64,000 nt of DNA from Didymella arachidicola (lineage: Eukaryota > Ascomycota > Dothideomycetes > Pleosporales > Didymellaceae): assembly GCA_016630955.3 (NCBI GenBank), contig CM049993.1:310001-374000 (forward strand), given 5' to 3'. The position numbers were made by a program, and so were the translations under genes. Shown here piece by piece: positions 1 to 11,680 of this stretch (its first letter is position 1; each line of letters opens with the position of its first letter). The notes under the pieces are model-generated. The model was given only the letters and a program-made list of their open reading frames with translations. It did no database searches and was not told where the DNA came from.

Positions 1-96
1 TGGCTCGAGGACTTGCTTCTCTTCCTCGGGAATGTCGGCTGGGTTTTGCATCGCTTCGAGACGCTTCGTTTCTTCCTCGTCTCTGAGTTGAGCCAT
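1..96 (-). CDS. 5' end of an unidentified leftward gene (partial)
   Basis: The reverse strand opens with an ATG at 96 followed by 32 codons that run off the window edge without a stop. The visible peptide starts MAQLRDEEETKRLEAMQNPA and is very charged (Glu/Lys/Arg rich) with no signal peptide, so a soluble or helical protein is likely. I do not recognise the family. The ATG is the only one in this frame, and the 739 bp upstream to ADE4 is free of convincing genes, so this looks like a true start codon. Could alternatively be a chance open frame, because only 96 nt are visible. Confidence 0.5.
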   Translation of the reverse strand, partial: MAQLRDEEETKRLEAMQNPADIPEEEKQVLEP

Positions 97-835
97 GTTT
101 GGATCTGTACGTAATTCAGTTGACTGCTTGCGCAGCGCTATTCAACTACCATGGATATTGCGACAATATCGTGAGAGCAATTCGAAACTGTTTAAGAATG
201 CTTCACTGTCTCGATAGCAAGCGGTGTGCTTCATTGTTCTTTGTGCGGCTGTGCGGCGTGGAACATGGGCGACTTGCTCCAGACGGATCTACCTTTGTTA
301 ACCATCACTGAGCACCATGTGGAACGGCAAACCAGCGACACGGCGAGTACATGCTGGAACACCATTCTCAAAACTTTTCGAGACATGCAATCATGAAAGA
401 GCTCCTGGAACTGGCCTCCTTATCGTGTTCAAAGGTGGCAATCTGCTGCAAGCTCATTGAGCTTGGTGACGGAAGACACAAAGTCTTGGAAATGGGTCAT
501 CGATATCAGGAAAGCAAATCCGCTATGCTAGGAAGCTCACTTGTCCTTAGTAAAAAGACTGTCGGGTATAGTACGCGTGAGTGATATCTGTGCTGTGAAC
601 TTTTCATATTTGGACCGAACCACCCAAACCAGGCCATGCTAGATAGTGACCGTCTAAAACTGCCTGATGAATCTCTAGGAGCAAATCTAACCTCCGTTTC
701 AAAATCCCACCGACGCCATCCAACCAATCCTCCTTTCCATCCTTTCGTAAATCGTGTTTCGGCGTCACATTGCCGCTCGTTAAAGCAAATTGGACTGAAA
801 GAGTAAAGTCCTACGAGGTCTATCGATAAGCCACA
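97..835. other. intergenic, 5' flank of the edge gene and 3' flank of ADE4
   Basis: Short open frames on both strands have no family motif, no splice partners and mostly non-ATG starts. I see no RNA gene or repeat here. Confidence 0.5.
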
Positions 836-2611
836 CTAATAGTCATTCTGGTTGTGCAAGCTGATGTCCTGACTGCTGCTGTTTGTGGCCGGAGCGTTCT
901 CGGGGCCGTTGCCGCTGTTGAGATTCGAGATATCGTTGGTCGGAACCTTCTGAATACCATTGGCGTTGACGGGCTGCCACTCCGGGCTGGCTCCACTCTC
1001 GCCTGACGGAATGACGTTGCCGTGCGGGTCAACCTCAACACCCTTGGCCGCCATGCGGACTTGCTGTGGGTTGGCAGTACCATGCAGAACGGCGGCTCTA
1101 GCATTATCTAGTACCTTCGCCTGTTTCCTCTCGCCGCGAATGCGGTCAATGTGGTCGAAGTAACCGTCGTCGACAGGTGTAACGTACTTGCCGCAGAAAA
1201 CACCAACTTCGAAAGATTGTGTCTGGCGAGGCGACAATGACGCACAAGCCCTTGTGAGATCCTCGAGAGTCTGATATATGACACCATCTGCCCCAATGTG
1301 GTCTGCGATAGCAGCGGCGTCCCGCTGATGTGCGATGAGCTCTGATGACGACGCGAGATCGATACCGTAGATATGAGCGTTGGTGATGGGAGGGGCGCAG
1401 GAAGCGAAGTAAACCTTCGTAGCACCTGCCTCGCGAGCCATCAGAACGATCTCGCGAGACGTAGTACCACGAACGATAGAGTCATCGACCAGGAGCACGC
1501 TCTTGCCTTTGAACTTCTGCACCATTGGGTTGAGCTTGGCACGTACACCTTTTTGGCGGAGCTTCTGGTTCGGCATGATAAATGTGCGGAAGATGTATCT
1601 GTTCTTGACGAAACCAGCAACGTATGGCTTGCCCAATGCCTCAGCAACGCAGACGGTGGAGGTGATACTGGTCTCTGGGATAGGCATGACAACGTCAATC
1701 TCATCGAGCACTTTCTGGCCCAACTGCTTCTTGACAGTCTCGGCCAATGTGTAACCCATGTTGCGTCGGCTCTCGTCAACATCGATACCGTCGATGACGG
1801 AGTCCGGGCGAGCGAAGTAAACGTACTCGAAAATGTCAGGTGTGTATGACTCCTGCTTAGCAACCTGCCTGAAGACAGGCTCCTTGCCCTTCTCCAAGAT
1901 GACGGCTTGGCCGGGCAGGATGTCCTGGAAGGTCTTGTAGCCATTCTGAACCAAGGCGACGCTCTCAGACGCCATCATGTAGTCGAAACCGTGGCCGGTA
2001 TCAGAGGGTCTTGAGCCAAGAACCATAGGGCGAATGCCATAGGGATCGCGGAAACCGATCAAACCAAAACCAGCAAGCATAGCAGTGCAGGCCCAGCCAC
2101 CAACGCAGAGCTTGTACATGCGCTCCAAAGCTGCGAAACAGTCGTTGGCATTGATACGGGCCTTGCCGGTCTCGTTAAGCTCGTCGGCGAAGATATTAAG
2201 CATGAGCTCACTGTCACTCTCTGTGTTAATGTGACGGTGAGCTTGCTCATCGAGGCGCTGGCGAAGGGCCGGCGCATTGATGAGATTGCCGTTGTGGGTC
2301 ATACAGATGCCGTACGGGCTGTTCACATAGAACGGCTGAGCTTCCGAGTTGGCACTGCTGCCGGCGGTGGGGTAACGAAGGTGACCCAGACCCATGTATC
2401 CGGGCAGATCAGCAACACGGGCGCCGTCTTGGAAGACTTTGGAGGCCATGCCGTTTCCCTTGCATTGATGGAAACGACCGCCAGAGCTGCAGCTCACAAT
2501 GCCGGCAGCATCCTGGCCACGGTGCTGGAGGAGGTATAGGGCATCGTGAATCTCGACGGATGCAGAAGACGATTTCGGATCGCCGTGGATGACGGCAATG
2601 ATTCCACACAT
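836..2611 (-). CDS. ADE4: amidophosphoribosyltransferase (glutamine PRPP amidotransferase)
   Basis: This enzyme catalyses the first committed step of purine synthesis, turning PRPP and glutamine into 5-phosphoribosylamine in the cytosol. The 591-residue single-exon frame begins MCGIIAVIHGD, so after Met removal Cys2 is the nucleophile of the class II glutamine amidotransferase domain (about residues 2-240). The same domain shows RYPTAGSS and the THNGNL segment. The phosphoribosyltransferase domain follows, with the PRPP loop VLLVDDSIVRGTTS near residue 380. The length is somewhat above bacterial PurF because of a Ser/Asn-rich C-terminal tail of about 50 residues, as is common in fungi. It is transcribed divergently from the SNF2 gene. 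A TGAGTC core lies about 330 bp upstream, compatible with general amino-acid control. Identification is secure. Confidence 0.97.
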   Translation of the reverse strand: MCGIIAVIHGDPKSSSASVEIHDALYLLQHRGQDAAGIVSCSSGGRFHQCKGNGMASKVFQDGARVADLPGYMGLGHLRYPTAGSSANSEAQPFYVNSPYGICMTHNGNLINAPALRQRLDEQAHRHINTESDSELMLNIFADELNETGKARINANDCFAALERMYKLCVGGWACTAMLAGFGLIGFRDPYGIRPMVLGSRPSDTGHGFDYMMASESVALVQNGYKTFQDILPGQAVILEKGKEPVFRQVAKQESYTPDIFEYVYFARPDSVIDGIDVDESRRNMGYTLAETVKKQLGQKVLDEIDVVMPIPETSITSTVCVAEALGKPYVAGFVKNRYIFRTFIMPNQKLRQKGVRAKLNPMVQKFKGKSVLLVDDSIVRGTTSREIVLMAREAGATKVYFASCAPPITNAHIYGIDLASSSELIAHQRDAAAIADHIGADGVIYQTLEDLTRACASLSPRQTQSFEVGVFCGKYVTPVDDGYFDHIDRIRGERKQAKVLDNARAAVLHGTANPQQVRMAAKGVEVDPHGNVIPSGESGASPEWQPVNANGIQKVPTNDISNLNSGNGPENAPATNSSSQDISLHNQNDY

Positions 2612-3585
2612 GGTGAGGATTGTATGATATTAGGTATTGGCGAAGAAGAATCTGAAGACGCGTCAGTCACGCTCTCTGCGGGAGAAAAGGCTCTAAAGAG
2701 TGGGGTAGGGGTTCGTTCAGGAAGTCATTGTGCGCTCATTCGAATGTCGCAAGTCTAACATCTAAAAAAAATTGACAGGTTCATCATGAAAGTAATATCG
2801 CGTGCGTGAAATATGACGCAAGAGGTACTTAAGCTACTCACCTAGTAAGGCCCGCGCGTGCAGAACGCGTTCAGGTGAGACGAAAGTTCGATTTGGGAGC
2901 TCGACCAGCGGCTGGCTTTGCGCGACGTGCACAAGCTTGAGTCGCGGGACGGGGAGGCGTAAAAGTCCTCAGCAGGTGCTGAGCGGTTCTTGCGTGCAGA
3001 GACATTTTGTGAAAGAGGAGACCGTGGGGAAGCAGAAATTTTGGTTAAGAGGGACGTCGCGGCATCGGAGGCTTGGCGCCGAAGTGCCCGTATCTCCGCA
3101 GTTGGAAGCTTTCACGAATTCGCGCGCAGCTGCAAAGTCATCACGAATAGACCGCTTATACCCGCAGATGGTTCGGCTACTGTCAGGCTCCAAACGTTTT
3201 TCCAACTTACTCGACTATCGAGTGTCCAATCGGGGATCATCGCTGTGCCTCTTACCTACAGATGCACGCTGACCAAGGCATCCGTAAGGCACATGAGCAT
3301 GTTGAGACAGCCAAACAGGTATCACCTGTGCAAATTATTATCTCCTGACAACCAAAGCAGAACAGAGTGGACTTCATTCTTGGTTGTTGTAACAGATGCG
3401 ATTTCACTTGCGCTGCAATACTAGCGTGATTTCATCTTCGACTAACGCTTTTGGGCTCGCTGCTGCCTCCTGCGAACTTTGACTGATACTGCAAGCACCA
3501 CGCGTCGGCACTAGGCACTTTTTGAGCACGACACCAATTTGCTATGCCCATCGCCTCCTAAGAGTGAGCATGCTCATCGTCGACA
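2612..3585. promoter_or_regulatory. divergent promoter region between ADE4 and the SNF2 gene
   Basis: This 974 bp spacer holds both promoters. Overlapping frames on both strands lack family features. A TGAGTCG heptamer sits at 2938-2944. Nothing else stands out. Confidence 0.45.
2938..2943. promoter_or_regulatory. possible Gcn4/CpcA-type core TGAGTC upstream of ADE4
   Basis: TGAGTC matches six of seven bases of the TGA(C/G)TCA bZIP element. ADE4 is a known target of general amino-acid control in yeast. The same TGAGTCG heptamer occurs upstream of LYS2 at 21083. A six-base match alone is expected by chance at this length. Confidence 0.25.
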
Positions 3586-6500
3586 ATGGGTGGATCAGTG
3601 TTGGTGGAGCACGGCGCGGATGGACGCCTGCACAGCGCTGGCACGACACGAGGTGACGATGCGGATAGCAACGTGCCTTCGGAATCCGGCATGGTCTCAT
3701 CGACCACCACATCTACGCCTCAAACCTCAAATGCCTCACCGGCAGAACAGATCATCTCCGAAGATCTGACTCACTACATCGCATTAGGATGTCTACACCT
3801 GGAGCAATTCGTCCCTGCACCATTTGACGCAGACCTCATCTCTAGCTTTCCATGGACCGAGGTGTTCTTCTCGCAAATCCCAGAAGAACTCAAGCTGGCC
3901 ATCGATGGAGAAGTCTCTCAACTCGTGGAGGCAAGATGGATCCGCCTTTTTCTGCATTGTTCGCCACGCCAGACATTGCGCAGCATTGCTCGAGTTTACC
4001 TGCTGCCTGAAGACTGGAGCCGCCGGTCCATAAGTCGCAGCAATGGTACTCTCAAAAAGGCGCTCCGCCAGCTTTTAGGCCGGATCGATGTGTCGCCAGG
4101 TACGTGGGCCGGTGATTTTGTGGACGTCCAGATACAAGCTTTCGATCCTTGGGCTGGTCGATTGGAAACATCGTTGTACTATTTGTTCAACAAACTCCCA
4201 TCGCCAGCGCCACATCCCGCAAACATCAAAGATCGCTACACCCGTCGAGCAGCATACGATCTTTTGGGATCAGCGCAAGCCTCGGAGTGGGAGGATGATG
4301 GGCAGCAACCGCTGAGAGGTCTGCGAACGAGACTGTACCCCTATCAAGCGAGGTCAGCGAGTTTGATGATCGAACGTGAAGCTGCACCTCAACTGCAACT
4401 TGACCCACGCTTAGAGATGCGTACGTCGCCGAATGGCGACAAGTTCCTCTACTGCGCGCAAGATGGCTCTTTTTTGCGAGAGCCACGGTACTACGAGGCA
4501 AATTGCGGTGGCATATTGGCAGAGGTATGCTCTCTAATGATTACATATGTGGCATCATCGCTAATCACATACCGCAGACGATGGGTCTTGGCAAGACAAT
4601 AATCTGCCTTGCAGTCATACTTGCTACCCAGGGTCATCAACCTAGGATACCGGAGTTGTATCGACATGCATTGCCTGCACGCGCTCGTGTGGGCTCTTTG
4701 AAAGATATGGCAGCTACTGTGCCTGGAAGATATGCTATCCCTGGGAAAGTATGCCTAGAGGAGTTGGGCGAGCTCGCTGATGTGAACATATCTCGGATGC
4801 AGGCTGTCCTTGACAACAATGTGCCATTCTACGAAATACCACCAGAGTTACCTCGTATGAACCGCACGACCCGGATACCACCAGCTCGACAGTATGTTAT
4901 GTGCTCTGGCACTATCTTGGTGGTGCCAAAGAACCTACTACATCAGTGGCAGTCGGAGATCAGAAAGCATTTGCTACCACAGGCACTCAATATTCTCGTT
5001 GTTGACACGATCTCCAAACGCAGTAAAGCAAAAACAATGCCAACCGAGCAGGAGGGTTTCAACTTCACTAGTGAACTACCAGCGCCCACGGAGCTCATGA
5101 AGTACGACGTGGTGCTCTTCACGCACAATCGCTTCGAGCAAGAGATCAAAGATGGCGCAGACAGCCAAGGCCGGCGCAATGTTGCAGGAGTTTCGCGTGC
5201 CTGCATCTGCCCCTACATTGGTGCGACCCGCATCCCAGACTGCAACTGCTTTGGGAGCGGCATCGTCTACGAGTCGCCGCTTCTAAAGCTTCACTGGTTG
5301 CGCATTATCATTGATGAGGGCCATAACTTCTCCTCGGCGAGCTCTAATGCTGTACTAGTCGCAAAGCAGATCCAAGCTGAACGGCGATGGGTCGTCTCGG
5401 GCACGCCTGCCAAAGATCTTGTGGGCGTGGAGGTCGATATGTCGATACTCGAGACCAATGGCGAAGATCCTTCCTTGCTTCGTGACTCTGCAATTGAGCA
5501 GCGTAAGACCTTCAACTTCACAGACGAGTCGAAGGCCGTCAAGGCTTTGGGCTCGCTGGCTTCCAACTACCTCATGGTCCGACCCTGGTGTGCCTCAAGC
5601 GTTGAAGGTGGCCTTGACTGGGACGAATACATATATCGACATGAGCATCCACACCATAAAACTTACTCGGCCTTCTCTACCTGCTTTGAGAGAACATTGG
5701 AAGGGTTGGTGGTCAAGAACAGACCGGAAGACGTCGAAAAAGACATTGTACTACCACCTCTGAAGCACAATGTTGTGTATCTGCAACCCTGCTGGTACGA
5801 CAAGATGACTGCAAATTTGTTCATCCAGGTTCTTCGCGCCAATGCGATTACGTCTGAACGGACGGATGTTGATTACCTTTTCCACCCAAACAGCGTTAAG
5901 GCGAAGCGCAGCCTGATCGGAAACTTGCGCCAATCGAACTTCACGTGGACAGGTTTCAGTGTCGAGAATGTTGTCAGCACCCTTGAGACCAGCGCCAAGT
6001 ACCTCTCAAAGGACGACAAAAAGTGCACTTTGCAAGACGCACAGTCACTACTCGAGAGCAGTCAGGCCGTGGCGGACTTGCCAGCGACCGCTGACTGGGC
6101 GGCATTGAGCACCGCACACGAGGTCGGAGCCGCAGTGGAAGCTTGGCCAGCAGAGTCCGAAGCATCTTTTGCGTTCTCTTACCCCAACAAACCGACGGTA
6201 ATTGGCCTAACCCAGCTGCTCGAGGGCCAATTACACGTTGATAGCCACATCAAGTCTGATGATCCTTCCAGTGGCCTTGAACTCATTGGCGAAGCAGGTA
6301 AAGCAAAGATTGCTGCGATGGCGGAGGCAGAGCTCAAAGGCAAACAATCTAATGATGTGTCTGACGGCGTGGCATCGACTCCTAAGAAGTCTGGTATACC
6401 ACAGGGTCTGATCGAGGGGTCTCAGCCACTGAACAGTCGACAAGCATCTATACTTGCCAGTAAAGCCTCGCCAAGGAAACAAGGCAAGACCGAACCTGTT

Positions 6501-7436
6501 GACACTCCCGAGCCATCCACGCCTGTGCCTTTGAGACTGAAGAAGCGCAAGCTCACCCAAGAGGATGAAACAGCGGCACTTCGTAGTGACTCACCGTTGC
6601 TCGATACCCGCATCATCGGTACCACTTCAGCCAAGCTTACATATCTCGTCGACAAAGTGGTGGAGCATCAAGCCACCAAAAAAATTATCATCTTCTATGA
6701 TGGTGACAACGCAGCTTTCTATATCGCACAAAGCCTTGAAGCCCTCTACGTCAATCACCGTATCTATGCCCGACAGCTCGACAACATGAAGCGGTCGGAA
6801 TACGTCAAGCTTTTCAACGAAGATGATTCGGTCCGGGTGCTGCTTATTGATGTTGCTTGCGGTGCCCTTGGCCTGAATCTGAATGCAGCCAGTATCATCC
6901 TGATAGTCAACCCGATCAATCGTCCCGGCCTGGAAGCCCAAGCGATAAAACGTGCTCATCGAATTGGCCAGACAAAGGAAGTACTGGTAGAGACGCTGGT
7001 GCTTGAGAATACCATTGAGCATGCCATCTTTGAAAGGGCCAAGAAGATGAGTCGTGCTCAACACTCTGAAGCTAAAGAACTGGAGGATGATGCTGGCATC
7101 ACTGAGATCATCCAGCATGCGCAGGTCTTGCCTGTGTCAAGTGATGAGCAGGGTCTGGCGAAGTTCGCGTTACTGAAGTTCCCGCAACAACTCTTCGGTC
7201 GGCCAGGTCGAGACAAATACCACCGTGTTCAGGTGAAGGACACACCAGAGAAGGCAAGGAAGAAAGCAAGGGCTTCCACAAAAGTGTCCAAAATCACCAC
7301 TCTTTCGAAGGGGAGCGGTGCCAGCACACCAATTGTGATTGACGACGTTCCAGGGCCAGGGCTATGGGTAGGTGGACTTATTCCGGATCTCCGAGCTGCC
7401 GGCGGGGCATTTTTGAGCATGTTTACAGCGGACTGA
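3586..7436 (+). CDS. SNF2-family DNA-dependent ATPase (Rad5/Rad16-like group)
   Basis: Two exons, 3586-4524 and 4578-7436, joined across a 53-nt intron (GTATGC..CGCAG, branch CTAAT) give 1265 residues. The splice restores the Walker A motif: GGILAE joins TMGLGKT (residues 314-320), so the intron is well supported. Walker B is DEGH at about residue 559, a variant typical of the Rad5/16/HLTF group. The second helicase lobe, about 990-1150, contains the arginine-finger segment HRIGQ near 1107. A CxC-x10-CxC cluster (residues 522-537) lies between lobe-1 motifs. No C3HC4 RING is seen between the lobes, where Rad5 carries its ubiquitin ligase. Instead there is a low-complexity linker rich in Lys/Ser/Pro with KKRK at about residue 968, a possible nuclear signal. 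Likely role is chromatin remodelling or DNA repair; the exact orthologue is unknown to me. Confidence 0.88.
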
Positions 7437-8249
7437 GGTTCGCTATATAAGACACGTCTCCAGCACTGGTATTCTTAAGCCTTTCACATCTTTTGAACTC
7501 TCCACAGCACTTCCGTGGTTTTTCTCTCTTGCGATCTCCCGCCTTTGTCCCAGCCCCGTTTGTAAGAATTCGTCCGTTCCAACGAAAAGCCTTTTCCCGA
7601 GCCATCCATGGACAAACGGCTGCCTTCCCGGTTTTCACACTCGCTTTCCAAAACTATGCTGCTTTGCTGCAGAAAAGCGGCGACTAAAAGCCGCCAAGGT
7701 CGTCACTATCACTGGGCATAAGAGGGAGGTACACGAGCTTGGTCTTCGGGTTGACGTTATCGCTAGTGCCATGCGAGCCAAGTGCCATGTTTGGCATGCG
7801 CGGACGGCTGTGCTGCGGCGGAACTGCAGGACTTTGGGACGCGCTTCACCGACTCTTGAATTACGACCACCAGGACTTGCAGACTGTGTCAATTTTGCTT
7901 TGCTTCATCGCCCTATTGGATTCCAAAGTCAACAGCGGAGTGGTAAAAGACGAGGCGGGGAAGCCAAGAGTTCTCCGCCCAAGCCACCACTGCCAAGGAG
8001 ATAGTGGACTCGTCATCGGCCAAGCATCTACGGTAGCATCAGTACCAGGCTTACACTCTCCGCTTCCATGTATGCCAGGGAAATCCCAAGACCGACATGA
8101 CGGCACCAGTTCTAACCACAACCGGAAGGTGAAGTTAAGGATAGTCAGGTACCTGGTGTGAGTATGGAGTATTTATATTGGACTCGCAGGAGCGATTGTA
8201 TCGATCAGTCGCAGTCGCATCTCTCCATTCTCCGGAGAAGACAGTCAAG
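7437..8249. other. intergenic, SNF2 3' flank and promoter of the next gene
   Basis: A 140-codon frame at 7739-8161 starts with TTG and has no family motif, so it is not called. A TATA-like stretch (atttatattg) lies near 8170, about 80 bp before the next start codon. Confidence 0.4.
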
Positions 8250-10086
8250 ATGGTTCAGATGCTTTCCCTCGCCGCTATCTGCTCCTCGTTGGTGGCATTG
8301 AGCAGTGCTGCTGCCCTTGGCACCGCCGAGGAGTACGCTGACGGATCTGTCCACGCCCGCATCATGGGTATGAAGATGGTAGGACGCTCTAGTACGGATT
8401 GTAGCAGGACTAACCCTAATTCCAGGCTGAATGGGACGCTGAACTTGCCTCTGGTGCAATGGACAGCTCGCAATACCCTGAACTGGGGTACACTGCTTGC
8501 AAGGACGGCTTTGCTGCTGCCATTCCGGGAGACAAGAACAACACTTTCAAGTGTAATAACGTGAGTGTGCGCCATTGCACAAAAGACAAAACTAACTTTG
8601 TAAGGTCGACCTGTACCACTTCCTGCCTCACGCTCAGCTTGGCAGTGTAGGCCAGGGCTCGTCTTCCTGGGGTTGGACCTCAGAGGATGGTCGCGAATTC
8701 GTGGCTATCGGCCAGTTCGACGGCACTGCGTTTGCTGAAATCTCCAGCGAAGGCAAGCTTGTCTACCTTGGTCGCCTTCCCCAGTACGACCCGGTTGGTT
8801 CTCGATGGCGCGAAATCCGTATCGTTCGCGATCACGTCGTCATCGGTTCCGAAGCCATCAACTCTGGGGTTCAAGTTTTCGATATGAAGAAGGTATTGGA
8901 TCTTGACCCTGCCAATCCCCACAACTTCACTCAAGACGACCTCACTGGCTATTGGAACGAGCTGCCCGTCGGACGTACGCACAACATTGTCGTCAACCAA
9001 GAGCTGAACTACGCCATTGCCGTGGGCTCTGTTGGCGGTAATGAGACCATTCGTGTTCGCGGTGACTTGCCCTGCCGTGGCGGTCTCATCTTCCTGAACC
9101 TGACTGACCCCACGAACGTCTTCTCGCCGGGCTGCGCAGCTGGCGACGGCTACGTGCACGATGCCGAGTGCCTTGTGTACCGCGGCCCTGACAAGCGCTA
9201 CTACGGACGAGACATCTGCTACGGGTACAACGAGGACACGCTGACAATCTACGATGTGACAAACAAGAACGGCAACGTTACCATCATCATTTCAATCACC
9301 TCGTATCCAGGCGCCGAGTACGTGCACCAGGGTGTGGTTAACAACGAGCAGTGGCAGGAGTACATCTTCCTCGACGATGAGTTCGACGAGCGCGACGCAA
9401 AGGTCGGCCCCATGACCCAGGGTCTGCCTACCACTCACATCTTCGACATCCGCGATCTGGAGAACCCACACTACAGCGGCAACTTCGAGGGCAAGCGCCG
9501 CGCCATCGACCACAACCAGTACGTCGTAGACGGATATCTGTACCAGAGCAACTACGGCGCGGGCCTCACCGTCTTCGACATTAGCTCCATCACGACGGAC
9601 CCGTCGGGGGATTCTATCTGCGAGGCGGGCTTCTTCGACATCCACCCCGAGGACGACGAGCTCGAGGGCGGCGGCACCGTCGCGTTCCTCGGGTCGTGGA
9701 GCAGCTACGCCAACTTCAAGTCTGACTTTATTTTCGTCCACACCATCGAGCGCGGGTCATTTGTAGTGAAGATGACGTCCAAAGCGTGCGCGAAGCCCGC
9801 GGTGTGCAAGTCCGACACGTGTCTCTCCAGCCTGAGAGCGAGCAGCATCGAGGGCCGGCTCGAGCAGAGCATCGACTTCTGCGACAGCTATCTGCGGACG
9901 CAGAACGATGAGGTGCAGGGTATTCCTGATTACGCGCGGCAAGGGTGTGGCGGCAATAGGACGGAGGCGGTTGTAGCGAGTGTGAGCAGCGCATGTGCAT
10001 GCGTACCTACCATCGCGGTTCCCCAGCTGCCGCGGACAACGAGCAGACCGCCTGTGCCGACCGTGTTGCCCCCGAAGAAGCACTAG
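8250..10086 (+). CDS. secreted choice-of-anchor-B (LVIVD-type) beta-propeller-like protein
   Basis: Three exons (8250-8378, 8426-8560, 8605-10086; introns 47 and 44 nt, both with CTAAC branch points) encode 581 residues. A signal peptide is clear at the start (MVQMLSLAAICSSLVALSSA). The body has the repeated pattern of the choice-of-anchor B family: segments such as YLGRLPQYD, GVQVFDMKK, HNIVVNQELNYA, HDAECLVYRG, YVHQGVVNNEQWQ and HNQYVVDGYLYQSNYGAGL. Fungal members are often named regulatory P domain proteins, and no enzymatic activity is known. The C-terminal 100 residues add several cysteines (about eight) and a Thr/Pro-rich end, with no clear GPI signal. The start was chosen because it is the ATG that directly precedes the signal peptide, and the upstream frame to 8178 begins with a non-ATG codon. 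Extracellular or cell-wall location is inferred. Confidence 0.88.
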
Positions 10087-10178
10087 GCCATTCAGACATT
10101 TAAACTCCGTGTATAAGACATAAGGAAATACATTAACGGCTTTCGCTACTTACATCCCTCTATTGAATCAGCGATTCT

Positions 10179-10939
10179 TCACTCCCCCAAACACATAAAA
10201 CTCTTAACCCTCGCCCCCCACCCCCTTCCCTCCCCAATCCTCCCCCGTAGATTCTGCACACCAGGCCACATAACACCTTCCTTCTCCCCTTTACACTCCC
10301 TTTCATCAAACAGCCAACATACCTGCCCTTTGTCGGGGCGTACGCTAGAAACCTACTTATCAATTAGTCTCTCAACACTCCCCAATCAAAATAATTTACG
10401 AAGAGAACGGAAAGGAACGAGAAAAAAGGAAAGGAACGTACCTTCCCCGCCAGCGCAGCACTCAAGTTCCTACAGCTCCCTAGTGCTGTGGGGATTAGGT
10501 CGCAAATTGAATCTGAAGGCGAGTCGCCGGTCCAGGATGAATACGCCGTGGAAGTGCAGAATAAGACATCGCCGGGTGTGGCGTCGGGGTCTGATTCTGT
10601 TGGGTTGGAGGATGGGAGGGGGTAGGGGGTTGCGAATTCGATGTTTGATAGGGCGAAGGAGGGTTCTAAAGTGTACGTTGTTGTTGGTTTGAGCGTTGGA
10701 TCATCAACCACGGATTGTATCAATGAGACAACCGGATTTGCGGGCGAGGGGGATTGGGGCGCTGGGTCCGCGATGGCGGAGTGGATGAGTGAGATAACAG
10801 GATTGATGCTTTGTGTTGGTGTTGGTTGGGGCGCTGGGTCGTTGAACGCGGATTGTATAAGCGATACAACTGGATTAAAAGCTCGTGCGGAGGGTATTCG
10901 AGCGAGTAAGAGCGCAGCGGCGAGGAGGTGGGTATACAT
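10179..10939 (-). CDS. small secreted protein with three N-terminal repeats and six cysteines
   Basis: I do not recognise a family. Exons 10939-10442 and 10352-10179 (89-nt intron, GTACGT donor, ACTAAT branch, TAG acceptor) give 223 residues. The ATG at 10939 starts a signal peptide (MYTHLLAAALLLARIPSARA). Mature residues 22-89 consist of three imperfect 22-24-residue repeats sharing NPV(V/I)SLI(Q/H)S and a DPA/DPT-Pro-rich tail. The second half has exactly six cysteines (128, 146, 156, 178, 186, 220) plus Trp residues, as expected for a disulfide-bonded apoplastic protein. The second exon is open for 57 codons in phase with the first and contributes three of the six cysteines, which supports the splice. 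The longer frame upstream to 11215 begins with a non-ATG codon and is not needed. The family resemblance is to effector-like small secreted proteins, but function is unknown. Confidence 0.65.
10673..10876 (-). repeat. three tandem coding repeats of 22-24 codons
   Basis: Units begin at protein residues 22, 46 and 68 of the small secreted protein, each with the core NPVVSLIQS followed by a Pro-rich spacer. Copies have diverged at the third and second codon positions, so the array is not a recent slippage product. Confidence 0.7.
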
Positions 10940-11680
10940 GATGCTAGTATAAGATGAGAGATGGCGAGCTAAAGGGCGGTGATTAAGTATATATGCATTG
11001 AGAGGTGTTGGAGGACATGATTTGGATGAGAGGTGTGAAACGCAACGGACAAAGAGATACAGATAGATTGGTGGGGTTTGTACAAAGGGTACTTTGATCG
11101 AGGGGTTTGTGGGCTGAACCCTGGAGCGTGAAGATGAACCTAAGACAATCAGCGTGATGGCCGTGCAGTGCAAATAAGTCTGCTTTCGCTGGCAAGGCTG
11201 CGCTCGTCTGAACATTAGCTTTTGTGGCAGCCGACCTAGTCCACGTCAGACTCAGTTGCTTGTTGGTCCAGGGGTGTTTGCCCTGGCGTCGTTCAATAGG
11301 TCGGCTTGTCCAAAACGAACTGTGCTTAGCCCAGACATGCGCCATCATACATTTCGACAGCCGTCCGACCAGACAGTCCAGCAAGGTGAGCACGGATTAC
11401 CCTTAAGTTTCCTTAGCATGGTAGTAGTCTGTTAAGGATGACCATCAGGGCACTCATACGGGAGATGCGATGATTGATCCTCGATGCTAGTAAATGCCGT
11501 CAGTCGTAGGCTGCGGGTCAACCCGCTTTCTGCCTGCCCAAAAGCACAGCCCAGGTGAGACTCAGAGCAAGTATTGGCCTCGCTACCAGCAGTCGCTTGT
11601 GCAGCTTACTATGTACAATGTATGTTTCTCATCCATCTAAAGATAAAACCCCAAATTTTGATCCGTACTCAGGAAGGATT
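10940..11680. other. intergenic between two leftward genes
   Basis: It holds the promoter of the small secreted protein and the 3' flank of the SDR. Overlapping frames are without motifs. No repeat or RNA gene was seen. Confidence 0.4.

Noticed and set aside
7739..8161. 140-codon plus-strand open frame
   Set aside because: It begins with TTG, has no family motif, and overlaps competing frames; chance openness is more likely.
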